Origin: Acidobacteriaceae bacterium
Lineage (GTDB): Bacteria > Acidobacteriota > Terriglobia > Terriglobales > Acidobacteriaceae
Reading direction: 5' to 3'
DNA length: 63,262 nt
NCBI GenBank assembly: GCA_003165075.1
Contig: PLSM01000166.1
Location: 78,798-142,059, forward strand
Shown: positions 54,865-63,195 of the stretch, piece by piece
Numbering within the stretch: position 1 is the first letter of the stretch
How the letters are laid out: every line of letters starts with the position of its first letter
Program-made: the position numbers and the translations under genes
The notes under the pieces: generated by a model
Seen by the model: the letters and a program-made list of their open reading frames with translations, nothing else
The model's database searches: none
Told to the model about the DNA's origin: nothing

Positions 54865-55593
54865 ATGGCGGAATTGGCGGCGGTTCGCAGCGAGGAAACT
54901 CAGAAATCGCAGGTGGATACAGAAACCACCGAAAGATTCATTGCGGAAAAGCATATAGGCGAACGCATCAAGCGGCTCCGTCTGAAGAAGTCGATGGGTT
55001 TGGTGGAATTGGGCAAACACACCGGCCTCTCAGCCAGCTTTCTATCCCAGTTGGAGACTGGCCGGGTGGTGCCTACCTTGCGCAACCTGGCACGCATCGC
55101 GATGGTGTTCTCAAAAGATTTGTCGTATTTTTTTGAGACTGAACCCCAGGCGATGTTCCGCGTACATCGGCGCAAAGACCGTGTACGGCTGCCGCAGACC
55201 GGCGTGGACGAGCCTACCTACTTTTTCGAGAGCCTGGGCTACATGGTGCCCGACAGGCACATGGATCCCTACTTCGCCGAGTTCATTCCCCTGGCCAAGG
55301 ACGTTGAGCCCAGGGCGCACATGCATCCCGGCTTCGAGTTCCTCTACGTACTCGAGAGCGAGTTGGAACTGCGCCATGGCGACCATCTGTGCACATTGGA
55401 GCCCGGCGACGCGGTGTATTTTGATGCCAGCACGCCGCACTCTTATAACTGTGCGGGCAAAAAGCCTGCCGACGTGCTGATTGTGACCATGCACCAGGCG
55501 CCTCCGGTACAGCCGGTCACGTTGCTTCGTCACGCCGCGGGGCCGCGTGTTGTGGCGGCCAATCCAGCTTTGCCTGCATCCGGTAGCCGGTAG
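54865..55593 (+). CDS. XRE family regulator with cupin sensor domain
   Basis: A 242-residue transcription factor. The N-terminal HTH_XRE domain (about 31-90) is seen as IGERIKRLRLKKSMGLVELG then SASFLSQLETGRVVPTLRNL; the C-terminal cupin (about 140-215) has AHMHPGFEFLYVLESELELR and LEPGDAVYFDASTPHSYNCA. HTH-cupin proteins of this design usually sense a small metabolite (PuuR/SutR-like). Its target is unknown; the divergent epimerase gene shares its upstream region and is a natural candidate. The ATG at 54865 has GGGGAG upstream; a TTG at 54835 adds ten residues. Confidence 0.88.
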   Translation: MAELAAVRSEETQKSQVDTETTERFIAEKHIGERIKRLRLKKSMGLVELGKHTGLSASFLSQLETGRVVPTLRNLARIAMVFSKDLSYFFETEPQAMFRVHRRKDRVRLPQTGVDEPTYFFESLGYMVPDRHMDPYFAEFIPLAKDVEPRAHMHPGFEFLYVLESELELRHGDHLCTLEPGDAVYFDASTPHSYNCAGKKPADVLIVTMHQAPPVQPVTLLRHAAGPRVVAANPALPASGSR

Positions 55594-55708
55594 GCGCAGG
55601 CCCTGCCACATCGTGCATCGGAGTCAGCTCTGGGGTTGCCCATGACGGGGGCGAGACTTTGGTTTTGGCGCCGTTGCCCATTTTCTGCGCAAATTGTTGC
55701 TTTGTCTC

Positions 55709-56245
55709 CTAGTCCTTGACGGCGGTGAAATAGTCTGCAACTTCCTGCCAGTTGTTGACGCGGATGAAGCCGGTGGCGGTGAGGTTGTGGGGGGCGGTGT
55801 AGAGCAGGCCCTGGCCTTCGAAGCGGAGCAGGTTGCGGGGCAGGTCGTCGATGAGGAAGTCAGCGCGCAGAATGCTCTTGTTGCCGCAGAAGACGTAGTG
55901 GGTAGGCGGGATGAAAGGGAAGTGGCGCTGCAGCCAGCGGTACTTGGGACCGAGGGAGTTGGGCACGGTCATGGCCTGGGTGGCGATGAAGACCTCAAAG
56001 CGCACGGAAAGCTGCTTGAGTACCTCCTGCGCACCGGGCATCAGGGCCAGATCTTCAAAAAAGTCTTCGGCGTCGAGGAAAGCGCGCAGTTGTTGCTGGC
56101 GGTCGAGGGGAGCCACTTCCCACAACCCCTTGCCGACCAGATCACCCGGGGTCACGTCCTCGTCGAAGGTCTGGTTATAGCGGCGCAGGTGCTCGGCCAG
56201 CGTATCGGCCATTACTTCATCCATGTCCACGCAAATGCGCCGCAC
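55709..56245 (-). CDS. 5'(3')-deoxyribonucleotidase family HAD phosphatase
   Basis: A 178-residue cytosolic HAD-superfamily phosphatase of the NT5C type, expected to dephosphorylate deoxyribonucleoside monophosphates. Motif I is VDMDEVMAD (nucleophile D7, acid D9), motif II FIATQAM, and motif III/IV FLIDDLPRNLLRFEGQGLLY. The short cap domain and length fit YorS/YqfW-type bacterial enzymes. The gene is isolated, with a MITE-like element upstream. Alternative: another small-molecule HAD phosphatase. Confidence 0.85.
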   Translation of the reverse strand: MRRICVDMDEVMADTLAEHLRRYNQTFDEDVTPGDLVGKGLWEVAPLDRQQQLRAFLDAEDFFEDLALMPGAQEVLKQLSVRFEVFIATQAMTVPNSLGPKYRWLQRHFPFIPPTHYVFCGNKSILRADFLIDDLPRNLLRFEGQGLLYTAPHNLTATGFIRVNNWQEVADYFTAVKD

Positions 56246-56288
56246 TGCCCGCTCCTGAATTGCGAAGAAGTGGAGTTGCTTCGCTCTC

Positions 56289-56414
56289 TAGAGCGTTTTC
56301 GGCTTGACTGGTTACAGCCGAGATAGGCATCGGTGGCCTCCCACCCTTTCCGCAAAGGGCGCGCGGAAAGGATAGGGCACCCAGACTGTTCACACTCAAA
56401 TCGACAATGCTCTA
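56289..56414. mobile_element. MITE-like 126-bp element with imperfect terminal repeats
   Basis: TAGAGCGTTTTCG (56289-56301) and CGACAATGCTCTA (56402-56414) are inverted repeats at 11 of 13 positions. Between them lie a small hairpin TCGGCT/AGCCGA and one dispersed hairpin repeat. There is no coding capacity. A TA-type target duplication would fit but cannot be distinguished from the repeat ends. Other copies were not seen in this window. Confidence 0.4.
56336..56384 (+). repeat. Dispersed hairpin repeat, intact copy with different arms
   Basis: Perfect 9-bp stem CCTTTCCGC (56345-56353) with GCGGAAAGG (56363-56371), preceded by CCTCCCAC and followed by ATAGGGCACCCA. The arms differ from the 48.6- and 50.9-kb copies while flanks are alike, which points to compensatory arm changes. 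Confidence 0.7.
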
Positions 56415-56441
56415 ACTGGAAAGATTAGCAGGGCATGGCCC

Positions 56442-57221
56442 CTAGGCTCGCTGATGCTTGCGAATCGCGCGGCCTGCGCCGGCTGCCGGCTCGGGCTGCG
56501 GAGACTTGGGGACTGGAGCCATGGCTGAGTCCCAATAGAGCAGGCGGCTGCAACTGTCGCAGGTGAGCAACTCGCCCTCGCGCAGCTGGTTCCAGGTCTG
56601 CGGGCGCACGCCCATTCGGCAGCCGGTGCACTGCTGATTCTCTGCGCGGGCCAGGCCGGTGCCTCGCGATGCGGAGAGGCGGTCATAACGGGCCAGCCAT
56701 TCCGGATCAATGAGCTGGCGCAGGGCTTCGTGTTCCACCTGGAGTGTGGCTTGCTCGGCGGCCAACTCCTGCTGGCGCAGGGCTACACGCTCACGGGTCT
56801 TGTCGAGTGCGGCGGCCAACTCCTCGACTTGGGCGCGCGCCGCGGCCAGCGCGGCTTCCTGCGTTTCACTGCGTTCCAGGCTGGCGAACTCCTCGTTTTC
56901 GATGCGGTCGATCTCCTGCTGGGCGAAATGCACCTCGTGTTCGATGGCTTCGGCCTGCGCGGGAGTCTTCACCGAGTCCTGCTGGGCGCTGAAGCGCGCG
57001 ACCTTCTGGCGATGACCTGCGATCTCGCGTTCCAGGCGGGTGCGGAGCGTTTCCTCGCGGTTCAACGCATCCGATACTTCAGCGGCCTGACGTTGCGCTG
57101 CCGCCAGTGCCGCCTCGGCTTGAGATATTTCAGCGGGCAGGGAGCGCGCTGCCTGTCCCAGCCGGGCACGCTCCAAATCAACGCTTTGTAGTTTTACCAG
57201 ATTCTCAATGAGCACTTGCAT
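56442..57221 (-). CDS. Coiled-coil protein with C4 zinc ribbon
   Basis: A 259-residue protein: a long coiled coil (about 5-185, rich in Ala, Glu, Gln and Arg) followed by a C4 zinc ribbon with CTGC (198-201) and CDSC (221-224), as in the zf-RING_7/CT398-like family (nucleic-acid-binding or secretion-linked scaffold proteins). It ends in a Pro/Ala-rich tail. The start at 57221 begins directly with the coiled coil (MQVLIENLVKLQSVDLERAR); the frame is open to 57608, but that part overlaps the divergent AsmA-like gene. Function is not settled. Confidence 0.85.
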   Translation of the reverse strand: MQVLIENLVKLQSVDLERARLGQAARSLPAEISQAEAALAAAQRQAAEVSDALNREETLRTRLEREIAGHRQKVARFSAQQDSVKTPAQAEAIEHEVHFAQQEIDRIENEEFASLERSETQEAALAAARAQVEELAAALDKTRERVALRQQELAAEQATLQVEHEALRQLIDPEWLARYDRLSASRGTGLARAENQQCTGCRMGVRPQTWNQLREGELLTCDSCSRLLYWDSAMAPVPKSPQPEPAAGAGRAIRKHQRA

Positions 57222-57283
57222 CGCTGAGAGAAGTCTACGGCATTGGCGGTTGAAACGAGAAACGGGGGGGGTCTGCTGCGACA

Positions 57284-59017
57284 ATGGAAACGGCGAGGGA
57301 GGCGGTTTTGGCTCACGGGCACGCATCTTTCCGGAGCAGGCACAGGGTCCTGTTGTGGGCCGCCTGCGGGTTGCTGGCGGTGCTGGTAGCGCTGGGTGTG
57401 GCCGTGGCGGTGGTGGCGCACCGTGCCGAGCCTTTTGTGCGCGCCCGCATCGTTGAGGGGGTCGCAGCCCGCTTTCACGCCCGGGTTGAGTTGGACAGCT
57501 TTCACATCTCCCTCGGCAACAGCCTGCGCGGTGAGTGGGGTCTCTGGGCTGAGGGGCGCGGGCTGCGCATCTGGCCACCTGCCCGGGTGGAGGGAGTCTC
57601 CGCGCCATTGCCGCCCCCGCCCATCCAGCCTCTTATCCGGCTGGACGAATTTCGCTTTCATGTTCCCCTGCGCTATGAACCGGGCGCGCCCGTTTTCATC
57701 CCGATGGTCGAACTCAAAGGGCTCGCCGTTGATATGCCGCCCCGGTCCCACTTCCTGCACGCCGCGGCAAACGCGAGTCACGCGGGGGCAGCAGGCGCGT
57801 CCCAGCCAAGGCCCGGGCTGTCGGCGGTGCGCTTCCATGTGGACAGCATTGTGTGCCGAGGGGCGCAGTTGGTGCTGGAGAACGGCAATCCGGAGAAGCT
57901 TCCGGTCGAAATCGACATCGCCCAATTCAAGCTGACCGGCATCTCCACACACGGCGCCATGCACTTTGACGCCGACCTGACCAATCCTCGTCCTCGCGGC
58001 GCAATCCACACCATGGGTGATTTTGGCCCGTGGCAGGTGGATGACCCCGGCGAGTCGGCGGTTTCGGGCGAGTACCGGTTTGACCACGCCGACCTTGCCG
58101 ACTTCAAAGGAATCGCGGGCATTCTCAGCTCCACTGGTCACTACCGTGGTACGCTGCGCGACCTGGCAGTGGACGGGGAGACCGACACGCCCGATTTCCG
58201 GCTTTCGCACTTCGACAACGTATTGGCCCTCCACACACAGTTCCACGCCAGGGTGGACGGCACCGACGGCGACACCTGGCTGGACGACGTAGATGCGACG
58301 CTTGGCCGCTCACACCTTCAGGTGCAGGGGAAGATTGTGCGGGTGCTGGCGGCGGAGGCTGGCGGGCCGCTGCACAGCATCGGGCACGACATCGCACTCA
58401 CGGTGAACGTGGACCGGGGCCGCATCGAGGATTTCGTGCGCCTCGCCAGCAAAGGGCCCTCGCCGCTGCTGACCGGCAACCTGAATCTGAAAACTACCCT
58501 GCATATCCCGCCCGGTCCAACGGCGGTGCACGAGCGGATGAAGTTGAACGGCCAGTTCCGGCTGGATGAGGCGAAGTTCGCCAGCGAGAAGATTCAAGAT
58601 CGCATTGAGTCTCTGAGCCTGCGCGGTCAGGGGCGGCCCGGCGAGGTGAAAACCACCGACTCGGCCAGCATGCGGTCACAGATGCAGGGAGATTTCCGAT
58701 TGGCGGACGGGGTGGTCACGCTGCCGTCGCTCACCTACACCGTGCCCGGAGCCGTCATCCAACTGAAAGGTACGTATGGCCTGGAAGGCGGCGCGCTGGC
58801 CTTTACCGGGACGGCAAAGACGCAGGCTACAGTCTCCCAGATGGTGGGCGGCTGGAAGGGCCTGCTGCTCAAGCCGGCCGACCGGTTCTTCAAGAAGGAC
58901 GGGGCCGGAACGGAGGTTCTGGTTCACATCGGAGGCACGCGCGAGAAACCCGAGTTCGGCATCAACTTCGATCGGATGAAAAGCACCGTGCCGCAGCAGC
59001 CGGGACAGAATCCGTAG
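57284..59017 (+). CDS. AsmA-like inner-membrane protein
   Basis: A 577-residue protein with an N-terminal TM helix (about 22-45) and a large periplasmic, beta-rich region. Features such as ARIVEGVAARFHARVELDSF, LSLRGQGRPGEVKTTD and the later TGTAKTQATVSQMVGGWKG resemble the AsmA/DUF748 superfamily of bridge-like lipid transport proteins (AsmA, TamB, YhdP), although it is short. A role in phospholipid traffic or outer-membrane homeostasis is likely but unproven. It is divergent from the zinc-ribbon gene and is followed by an SPFH gene 113 bp downstream. Confidence 0.75.
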   Translation: METAREAVLAHGHASFRSRHRVLLWAACGLLAVLVALGVAVAVVAHRAEPFVRARIVEGVAARFHARVELDSFHISLGNSLRGEWGLWAEGRGLRIWPPARVEGVSAPLPPPPIQPLIRLDEFRFHVPLRYEPGAPVFIPMVELKGLAVDMPPRSHFLHAAANASHAGAAGASQPRPGLSAVRFHVDSIVCRGAQLVLENGNPEKLPVEIDIAQFKLTGISTHGAMHFDADLTNPRPRGAIHTMGDFGPWQVDDPGESAVSGEYRFDHADLADFKGIAGILSSTGHYRGTLRDLAVDGETDTPDFRLSHFDNVLALHTQFHARVDGTDGDTWLDDVDATLGRSHLQVQGKIVRVLAAEAGGPLHSIGHDIALTVNVDRGRIEDFVRLASKGPSPLLTGNLNLKTTLHIPPGPTAVHERMKLNGQFRLDEAKFASEKIQDRIESLSLRGQGRPGEVKTTDSASMRSQMQGDFRLADGVVTLPSLTYTVPGAVIQLKGTYGLEGGALAFTGTAKTQATVSQMVGGWKGLLLKPADRFFKKDGAGTEVLVHIGGTREKPEFGINFDRMKSTVPQQPGQNP

Positions 59018-59130
59018 GACGTCTGCACCAGGATTCGCGGGGGCGCGATTGCGTAGCTTATTCAACTCAATGGAAATAGTTGTCCTGTACAATTCGCTGT
59101 TGCTTCAAGACGAAGCAGCGGAGGATACAC

Positions 59131-60039
59131 ATGGACGTGTTCTTAGTGATTCTGCTGGCGATTCTGGCCATCATCGTTCTCTCCCTGGTGCTGGGAAGCT
59201 TCTTCACCGTGAATACAGCCCAGGTGGCTGTGATTACGCGCTTCGGCAAGTTTCTTCGTGTGGCCGATCCCGGATTGAATTGGAAGGTGCCCTACTTTGA
59301 TACGGTGGCGGGCATGGTCAGCCTGCGTGTGAATCAGATCACTCTTACGATGGAGACCAAGACCAAGGACAACGTCTTCGTCACCATTCCAATCTCGGTG
59401 CAGAACCGTGTGCGTCCGGAGAAGGTCTATGACGCCTATTACAAGCTGTCCGATCCGGTGGCGCAGATCAAGTCGTATGTTGAGCAGGTGATTTTGGGCC
59501 ATGTTCCGGGGATGACGCTCGACGAGGTGTTTGCCACGCAGTCAAGCATTGCCGCGGCGGTGAAGCAGGAACTCGACGCGGATATGGCCACCTTCGGCTA
59601 CGAGATTGTGAATGTGCTGGTGACCGACATCGTTCCTGACGCCAACGTGAAGTCGGCCATGAACGACATCAACGCTGCCCAGCGCGAACAGGTGGCCGCC
59701 AACGCGCGGGGCGAGGCGGAGAAGATCCTGGTGGTGAAGAAGGCGGAGGCCGAAGCTGAGAGCAAAGCTTTGCAGGGGCAGGGCATTGCGAACCAGAGGA
59801 AGGCAATCATCGAGGGGTTGCAGGCGTCGATCGAGCAGTTCCAGAAGGTGGTGGAAGGGGCGTCGGCAAAAGAGGTGATGCAACTGGTGATGGTGACACA
59901 GTATTTTGACACCCTGAAGTCCATCGGAGAGAGCGACAAGACCAACACGCTGTTTTTGTCTCACTCCCCCCTGGCCGTCAAGGAGGTCTCAGAGCAGATT
60001 CTGGATTCGATGCTGGTGGCGCAACGAGCCAATGGGTAA
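59131..60039 (+). CDS. SPFH/Band 7 (stomatin-like) membrane protein
   Basis: A 302-residue membrane-microdomain scaffold protein. One N-terminal TM helix (2-25) is followed by the SPFH domain (VNTAQVAVITRFGKFLRVAD; NWKVPYFDTVAGMVSLRVNQ), a coiled coil rich in Ala/Glu (AEKILVVKKAEAEAESKALQ) and a C-terminal segment. The wording is close to the plant HIR-protein and bacterial stomatin group. The ATG at 59131 has CGGAGG upstream and begins at the TM helix. No NfeD partner gene is adjacent, which is usual for this subgroup. Confidence 0.93.
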   Translation: MDVFLVILLAILAIIVLSLVLGSFFTVNTAQVAVITRFGKFLRVADPGLNWKVPYFDTVAGMVSLRVNQITLTMETKTKDNVFVTIPISVQNRVRPEKVYDAYYKLSDPVAQIKSYVEQVILGHVPGMTLDEVFATQSSIAAAVKQELDADMATFGYEIVNVLVTDIVPDANVKSAMNDINAAQREQVAANARGEAEKILVVKKAEAEAESKALQGQGIANQRKAIIEGLQASIEQFQKVVEGASAKEVMQLVMVTQYFDTLKSIGESDKTNTLFLSHSPLAVKEVSEQILDSMLVAQRANG

Positions 60040-60185
60040 GCCGCCGCACGCGTAACGCAGGGAAATGCGGGATCGGGGCGGCATACGGCCAGCTCCCCTG
60101 GCGGGACAGTTCACGCAGCCCACCGATCGCGCCGCATCCTCATCCAATCTGCTGGCGAGGCGTACGTCAAATCGTTGCTGAATCC

Positions 60186-62006
60186 ATGAGCAGCGGAACA
60201 GAACGAGGGGGATGCAATGCACTGGACAAAATCACTTCAGGCTGCGCAGCAGCCCTGTTCGCAGGGACTCTGACGCTGGCCGCAGGAGGGCAGGCTGTGC
60301 CTGATCAACCCGCGAAGACAACCTCTGCCAGTGAGCGCGACTGGTGGAAGAACGCCGTCATTTATCAGATTTATCCACGCAGCTTTCAGGACTCGAACGG
60401 TGACGGCGTCGGCGATTTGAACGGCATCACACAGCGCCTGGACTACCTGCAGGAGTTGGGAGTGGACGCCATCTGGATGACGCCCATCTACCCCTCGCCC
60501 CAAGCGGACTTCGGATACGATGTGGCAGACTACGAGGCCATCGACCCACATTACGGCACCATGGCCGACTTTGACCGGCTGGTGGCTGAGGCTGCCAAAC
60601 GCCATATCCGCGTGATCATGGACATGGTGATGAACCACAGTTCCGACGAACACAAGTGGTTCGTGGAGTCACGCTCGTCGCGCACTAACCCCTACCGCGA
60701 TTGGTATGTGTGGCGGGACGGCAACGGAGAGACGGCGACCGACAAGGGTGAGCCGCCAAATAACTGGCAATCCGAGTTTGGCCACTCGGCCTGGGAGTGG
60801 GACGAGAAAACTCGCCAATACTATTACCACAAGTTCTATGTGAAGCAGCCGGATCTGAACTGGAACAATCCCAAAGTGCATGCGGCGTTCAAGGACATCA
60901 TCGACTTCTGGTTGAAGCGCGGGGTGGGCGGGTTCCGGTTTGACGCCATTACGACCCTGTTTGAGGATCCCAGTTTTGCGGATGAGACCGCAATCCTGGG
61001 CAAGGATGGCAGGCCGCGAATCAATGCTTTCGGTGATCCGGCGCTGGACGGATTGAAGACCGAATTCCTGCCCGGCGTACACGCTGTGATGGAGGAGATG
61101 CGTGCCAGTGCGGATGCTTTCAGTTCCGACAAGTTCCCCGGCACGCGGGTGCTGATCGGAGAGACCTATCTGCCCGACGTTGCCGCGTTGGCCCGGGAGT
61201 ACGGGACGCTGGACAAGCCCGAGTTCCACTTGCCGATGGACACCCAGGTGGGTTTCGTGAACAAGCCGGACGTCGCTACGTTCCGCGCCAAGCTGGAGGA
61301 CGCAGAAGAGCGCTTGGGGGGCAACATCCCGCTGCTGGTGTTTGACAACCACGACAACCCGCGCCTCGACGCCCGCTACGGCGATGGCGTCCACGACACG
61401 GATATACAGCGTGTGATCTCCGCCATTCTTTTCGCCAGCCGTGGAGCGTCGCTGTTCTACTACGGCGACGAGATCGGCATGAAAACGACGCCGCCCACCC
61501 GCGTGGAAGACGTGAGAGACCCCGTAGGTAGAGTCGGCTGGCCCAAGGAAAAGGGCCGCGACGGCGAGCGCACGCCGATGCAGTGGGATGCGACAGCCAA
61601 TGCGGGTTTTGCCAAGGCAGGGGTCGTGCCGTGGCTGCCAGTGCCACCCAGCTACACCAGCATCAACGTGCAGGCCGAGAAGGCTGACCCCAACTCGCTT
61701 CTGGCCTGGTATCAGAGCTTGATCCGGCTGAAGAAGACCAATCCGGCAATCGGCGAAGGCGGCTACACTATGCTCGATGTCGACAACGCCAGTGTTTTGA
61801 GCTGGATGTGCCAGGCACCAGGAGTGCTGGCCGTGGTGGTGAGTGTGAACTTTACGGCTGAACCGCAAACCGTGAGCCTTAGCCTTCCCGGTTCAGGGCG
61901 CAAAGTGAGAACTCTACTCAAAACCCCCGGTGCGCCAGAACCGGTCTCACTGGGCAAAATTCAACTGGGCGCCTACGGCGTTTATATCGGGGAGATACAG
62001 CCATAA
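60186..62006 (+). CDS. Secreted GH13 alpha-glucosidase / oligo-1,6-glucosidase
   Basis: A 606-residue glycoside hydrolase of family 13 (subfamily like alpha-glucosidase, trehalulose synthase). A signal-like segment (CAAALFAGTLTLAAGGQA, about 20-37) implies export. The (beta/alpha)8 barrel starts DWWKNAVIYQIYPRSFQDSN. Catalytic residues: nucleophile D253 (GFRFDAITT), acid/base E326 (LIGETY) and D390 (FDNHDNPR). VMDMVMNHSSDEH-like (actual IMDMVMNHSSDEH) is conserved region I, and a beta-sandwich follows from about 510. It stands alone. Specificity between alpha-1,4 and alpha-1,6 is undetermined. Confidence 0.94.
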   Translation: MSSGTERGGCNALDKITSGCAAALFAGTLTLAAGGQAVPDQPAKTTSASERDWWKNAVIYQIYPRSFQDSNGDGVGDLNGITQRLDYLQELGVDAIWMTPIYPSPQADFGYDVADYEAIDPHYGTMADFDRLVAEAAKRHIRVIMDMVMNHSSDEHKWFVESRSSRTNPYRDWYVWRDGNGETATDKGEPPNNWQSEFGHSAWEWDEKTRQYYYHKFYVKQPDLNWNNPKVHAAFKDIIDFWLKRGVGGFRFDAITTLFEDPSFADETAILGKDGRPRINAFGDPALDGLKTEFLPGVHAVMEEMRASADAFSSDKFPGTRVLIGETYLPDVAALAREYGTLDKPEFHLPMDTQVGFVNKPDVATFRAKLEDAEERLGGNIPLLVFDNHDNPRLDARYGDGVHDTDIQRVISAILFASRGASLFYYGDEIGMKTTPPTRVEDVRDPVGRVGWPKEKGRDGERTPMQWDATANAGFAKAGVVPWLPVPPSYTSINVQAEKADPNSLLAWYQSLIRLKKTNPAIGEGGYTMLDVDNASVLSWMCQAPGVLAVVVSVNFTAEPQTVSLSLPGSGRKVRTLLKTPGAPEPVSLGKIQLGAYGVYIGEIQP

Positions 62007-62048
62007 TTGTCTTCAGAGAACTCCAAAAGGACTGCGGAGCAGAGTCGT

Positions 62049-62276
62049 TCAGACATCCTCGTCCGGATTGTCCTCGGGGTGGGCCGCTTCGAAATCGGGA
62101 GCATGTGGTTGGGCCTGGCGAAGCCGGATGAGAGTCTTGCGGTAATACCATGCGGCTGCCACCCCTCCTACGAGGGCAGAGGCTGCCGCGATGATGCCCA
62201 CACCGAGCCAGCCACCAGAGTGTGAATCTCTTGTGTTGTCAGGTGTAGAAGGTAAAGACTCCAAAGGACTTGCCAT
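62049..62276 (-). CDS. Small single-TM protein
   Basis: A 75-residue protein of unknown function: a polar N-terminus (MASPLESLPSTPDNTRD), one TM helix (about 23-43, Gly/Ala-rich), a basic patch (YYRKTLIRLRQ) and an acidic C-terminus (EAAHPEDNPDEDV). The charge order puts the C-terminus in the cytoplasm. The ATG at 62276 is preferred over a TTG at 62333. It converges with the GH13 gene. It is plausible but without homologous support that I can name. Confidence 0.55.
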   Translation of the reverse strand: MASPLESLPSTPDNTRDSHSGGWLGVGIIAAASALVGGVAAAWYYRKTLIRLRQAQPHAPDFEAAHPEDNPDEDV

Positions 62277-62429
62277 ATGTTTAGCGCCACTTCCCTGTTG
62301 GCTATTTGGCTCTTGGCTACACAGATTAACCAATTCTTAGATGCAAGAAATTCTCTTATGGCTGCAATCCCACATAGTGAGAAAATTTCGATTTTAGTAT
62401 TTGCATTCTTCCGAATCTATAGTAAGGTG

Positions 62430-62541
62430 TAGATATTCCAGTGATGGAGGCGGTAGAGTTTATCCCCTCCGGACCTGGAAGTAAGTTGCGTCACTGGCCT
62501 CCCGGCACGAACAGCAAGACCGTTCGTGCCGTCTTTTTTTT
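62430..62541 (+). ncRNA. Candidate structured RNA (riboswitch-like or small RNA)
   Basis: Closing stem CCAGTGA (62438-62444) with TCACTGG (62491-62497). Inside, GGAGG (62446-62450) can pair with CCTCC (62466-62470), or GGAGGC (62446-62451) with GCCTCC (62497-62502), which would be mutually exclusive folds. A perfect 9-bp terminator follows. A TATAGT box lies 7 bp upstream. It matches no class I recognise. It may be a free small RNA or a regulatory leader for the gene at 62635. Confidence 0.45.
62504..62541 (+). terminator. Intrinsic terminator ahead of the Cys-motif gene
   Basis: Perfect 9-bp stem GGCACGAAC (62504-62512) with GTTCGTGCC (62522-62530), then GTC and a run of eight or so T. It is one of the strongest terminators in the window and lies between genes with no plus-strand gene immediately upstream, apart from the distant GH13 gene. 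Confidence 0.9.
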
Positions 62542-62634
62542 GTGCAAAAATGGAATGACACGGGCTGTGCGTCTCTGCTGGCGGAGCACGGCATTGTTCT
62601 TGATGCCGGCTAAATTGGGTGGGAGACCTGACCG

Positions 62635-63087
62635 ATGATGATTTGGATAAATCGCCGATGGGCCGTGGGATTGGCCCTTTTCGCCTTTACCCTGGCCAGC
62701 TACGCGCAATGGTCGAACCCAGCGGACGACGTACCTGCCTATCATCCTTCCGCACCACTCAAGGTGAGTGCGCTGCCGCCGATCCTGGCCGGCGCCAGGC
62801 TGACCGGCGAGAACTTCCGCTTTCCCTGGCAGGTGCACGTCTATCAGCAGGCAATCAAGGTGGGAAATGTGCTTTACCAGCTTCCCTGCAATTGCCGCTG
62901 CGACCGGTCTCTTGGCCACACCAGTCTGCGCAGTTGCTTTGAGGGGCTGCACGGCACTGAATGCTCCACCTGCGCCAAGGAAGCATTTTTCGCCTACCAG
63001 CAGACCAAGCTGGGCAAGACGCCGGCACAGATCCGGGCCGCCGTCGCCGTCCATGCCTACGAGAGCATCGATCTGGAGAAGCAATAG
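62635..63087 (+). CDS. Exported PCYCGC-motif-like Cys protein
   Basis: A 150-residue exported protein with a signal peptide (MMIWINRRWAVGLALFAFTL then ASYAQ). The core reads YQLPCNCRCDRSLGHTSLRS then CFEGLHGTECSTC, with Cys at 85, 87, 89, 101, 110 and 113. This corresponds to the PCYCGC (CYCXC) family, here with Asn-Cys-Arg in place of Tyr-Cys-Gly. The FFAYQQTKLGKTPAQIRAAV helix is also family-like. The six-Cys layout suggests a metal or cofactor site. GGGAG lies upstream; two ATGs in frame are equivalent. It follows a terminator-containing leader and precedes tmRNA. Confidence 0.8.
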   Translation: MMIWINRRWAVGLALFAFTLASYAQWSNPADDVPAYHPSAPLKVSALPPILAGARLTGENFRFPWQVHVYQQAIKVGNVLYQLPCNCRCDRSLGHTSLRSCFEGLHGTECSTCAKEAFFAYQQTKLGKTPAQIRAAVAVHAYESIDLEKQ

Positions 63088-63195
63088 GGTCCCTGTGCCT
63101 GAATGGTATTGGCGTAGAATGGGAAGATGCAGCACGAGCCAGTTGGCCCGGCTCGCACCCTGGCGGTTTGCATCTATGTATACCGTCGCTGAAAT

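Larger units (their letters stand above)
62277..62634 (+). promoter_or_regulatory. AT-rich leader upstream of the Cys-motif gene, holding a structured RNA candidate
   Basis: 358 bp without a protein gene. The left part (62334-62425) is AT-rich with a -10-like TATAGT at 62418-62423. The middle (about 62430-62541) has an RNA-like fold ending in a strong terminator. The rest (62542-62634) leads to the Cys-motif gene. Confidence 0.5.

Noticed and set aside
53812..55020. The longer 402-codon version of the epimerase gene
   Set aside because: The extra 98 N-terminal residues overlap the divergent regulator gene and precede the conserved cofactor-binding start.
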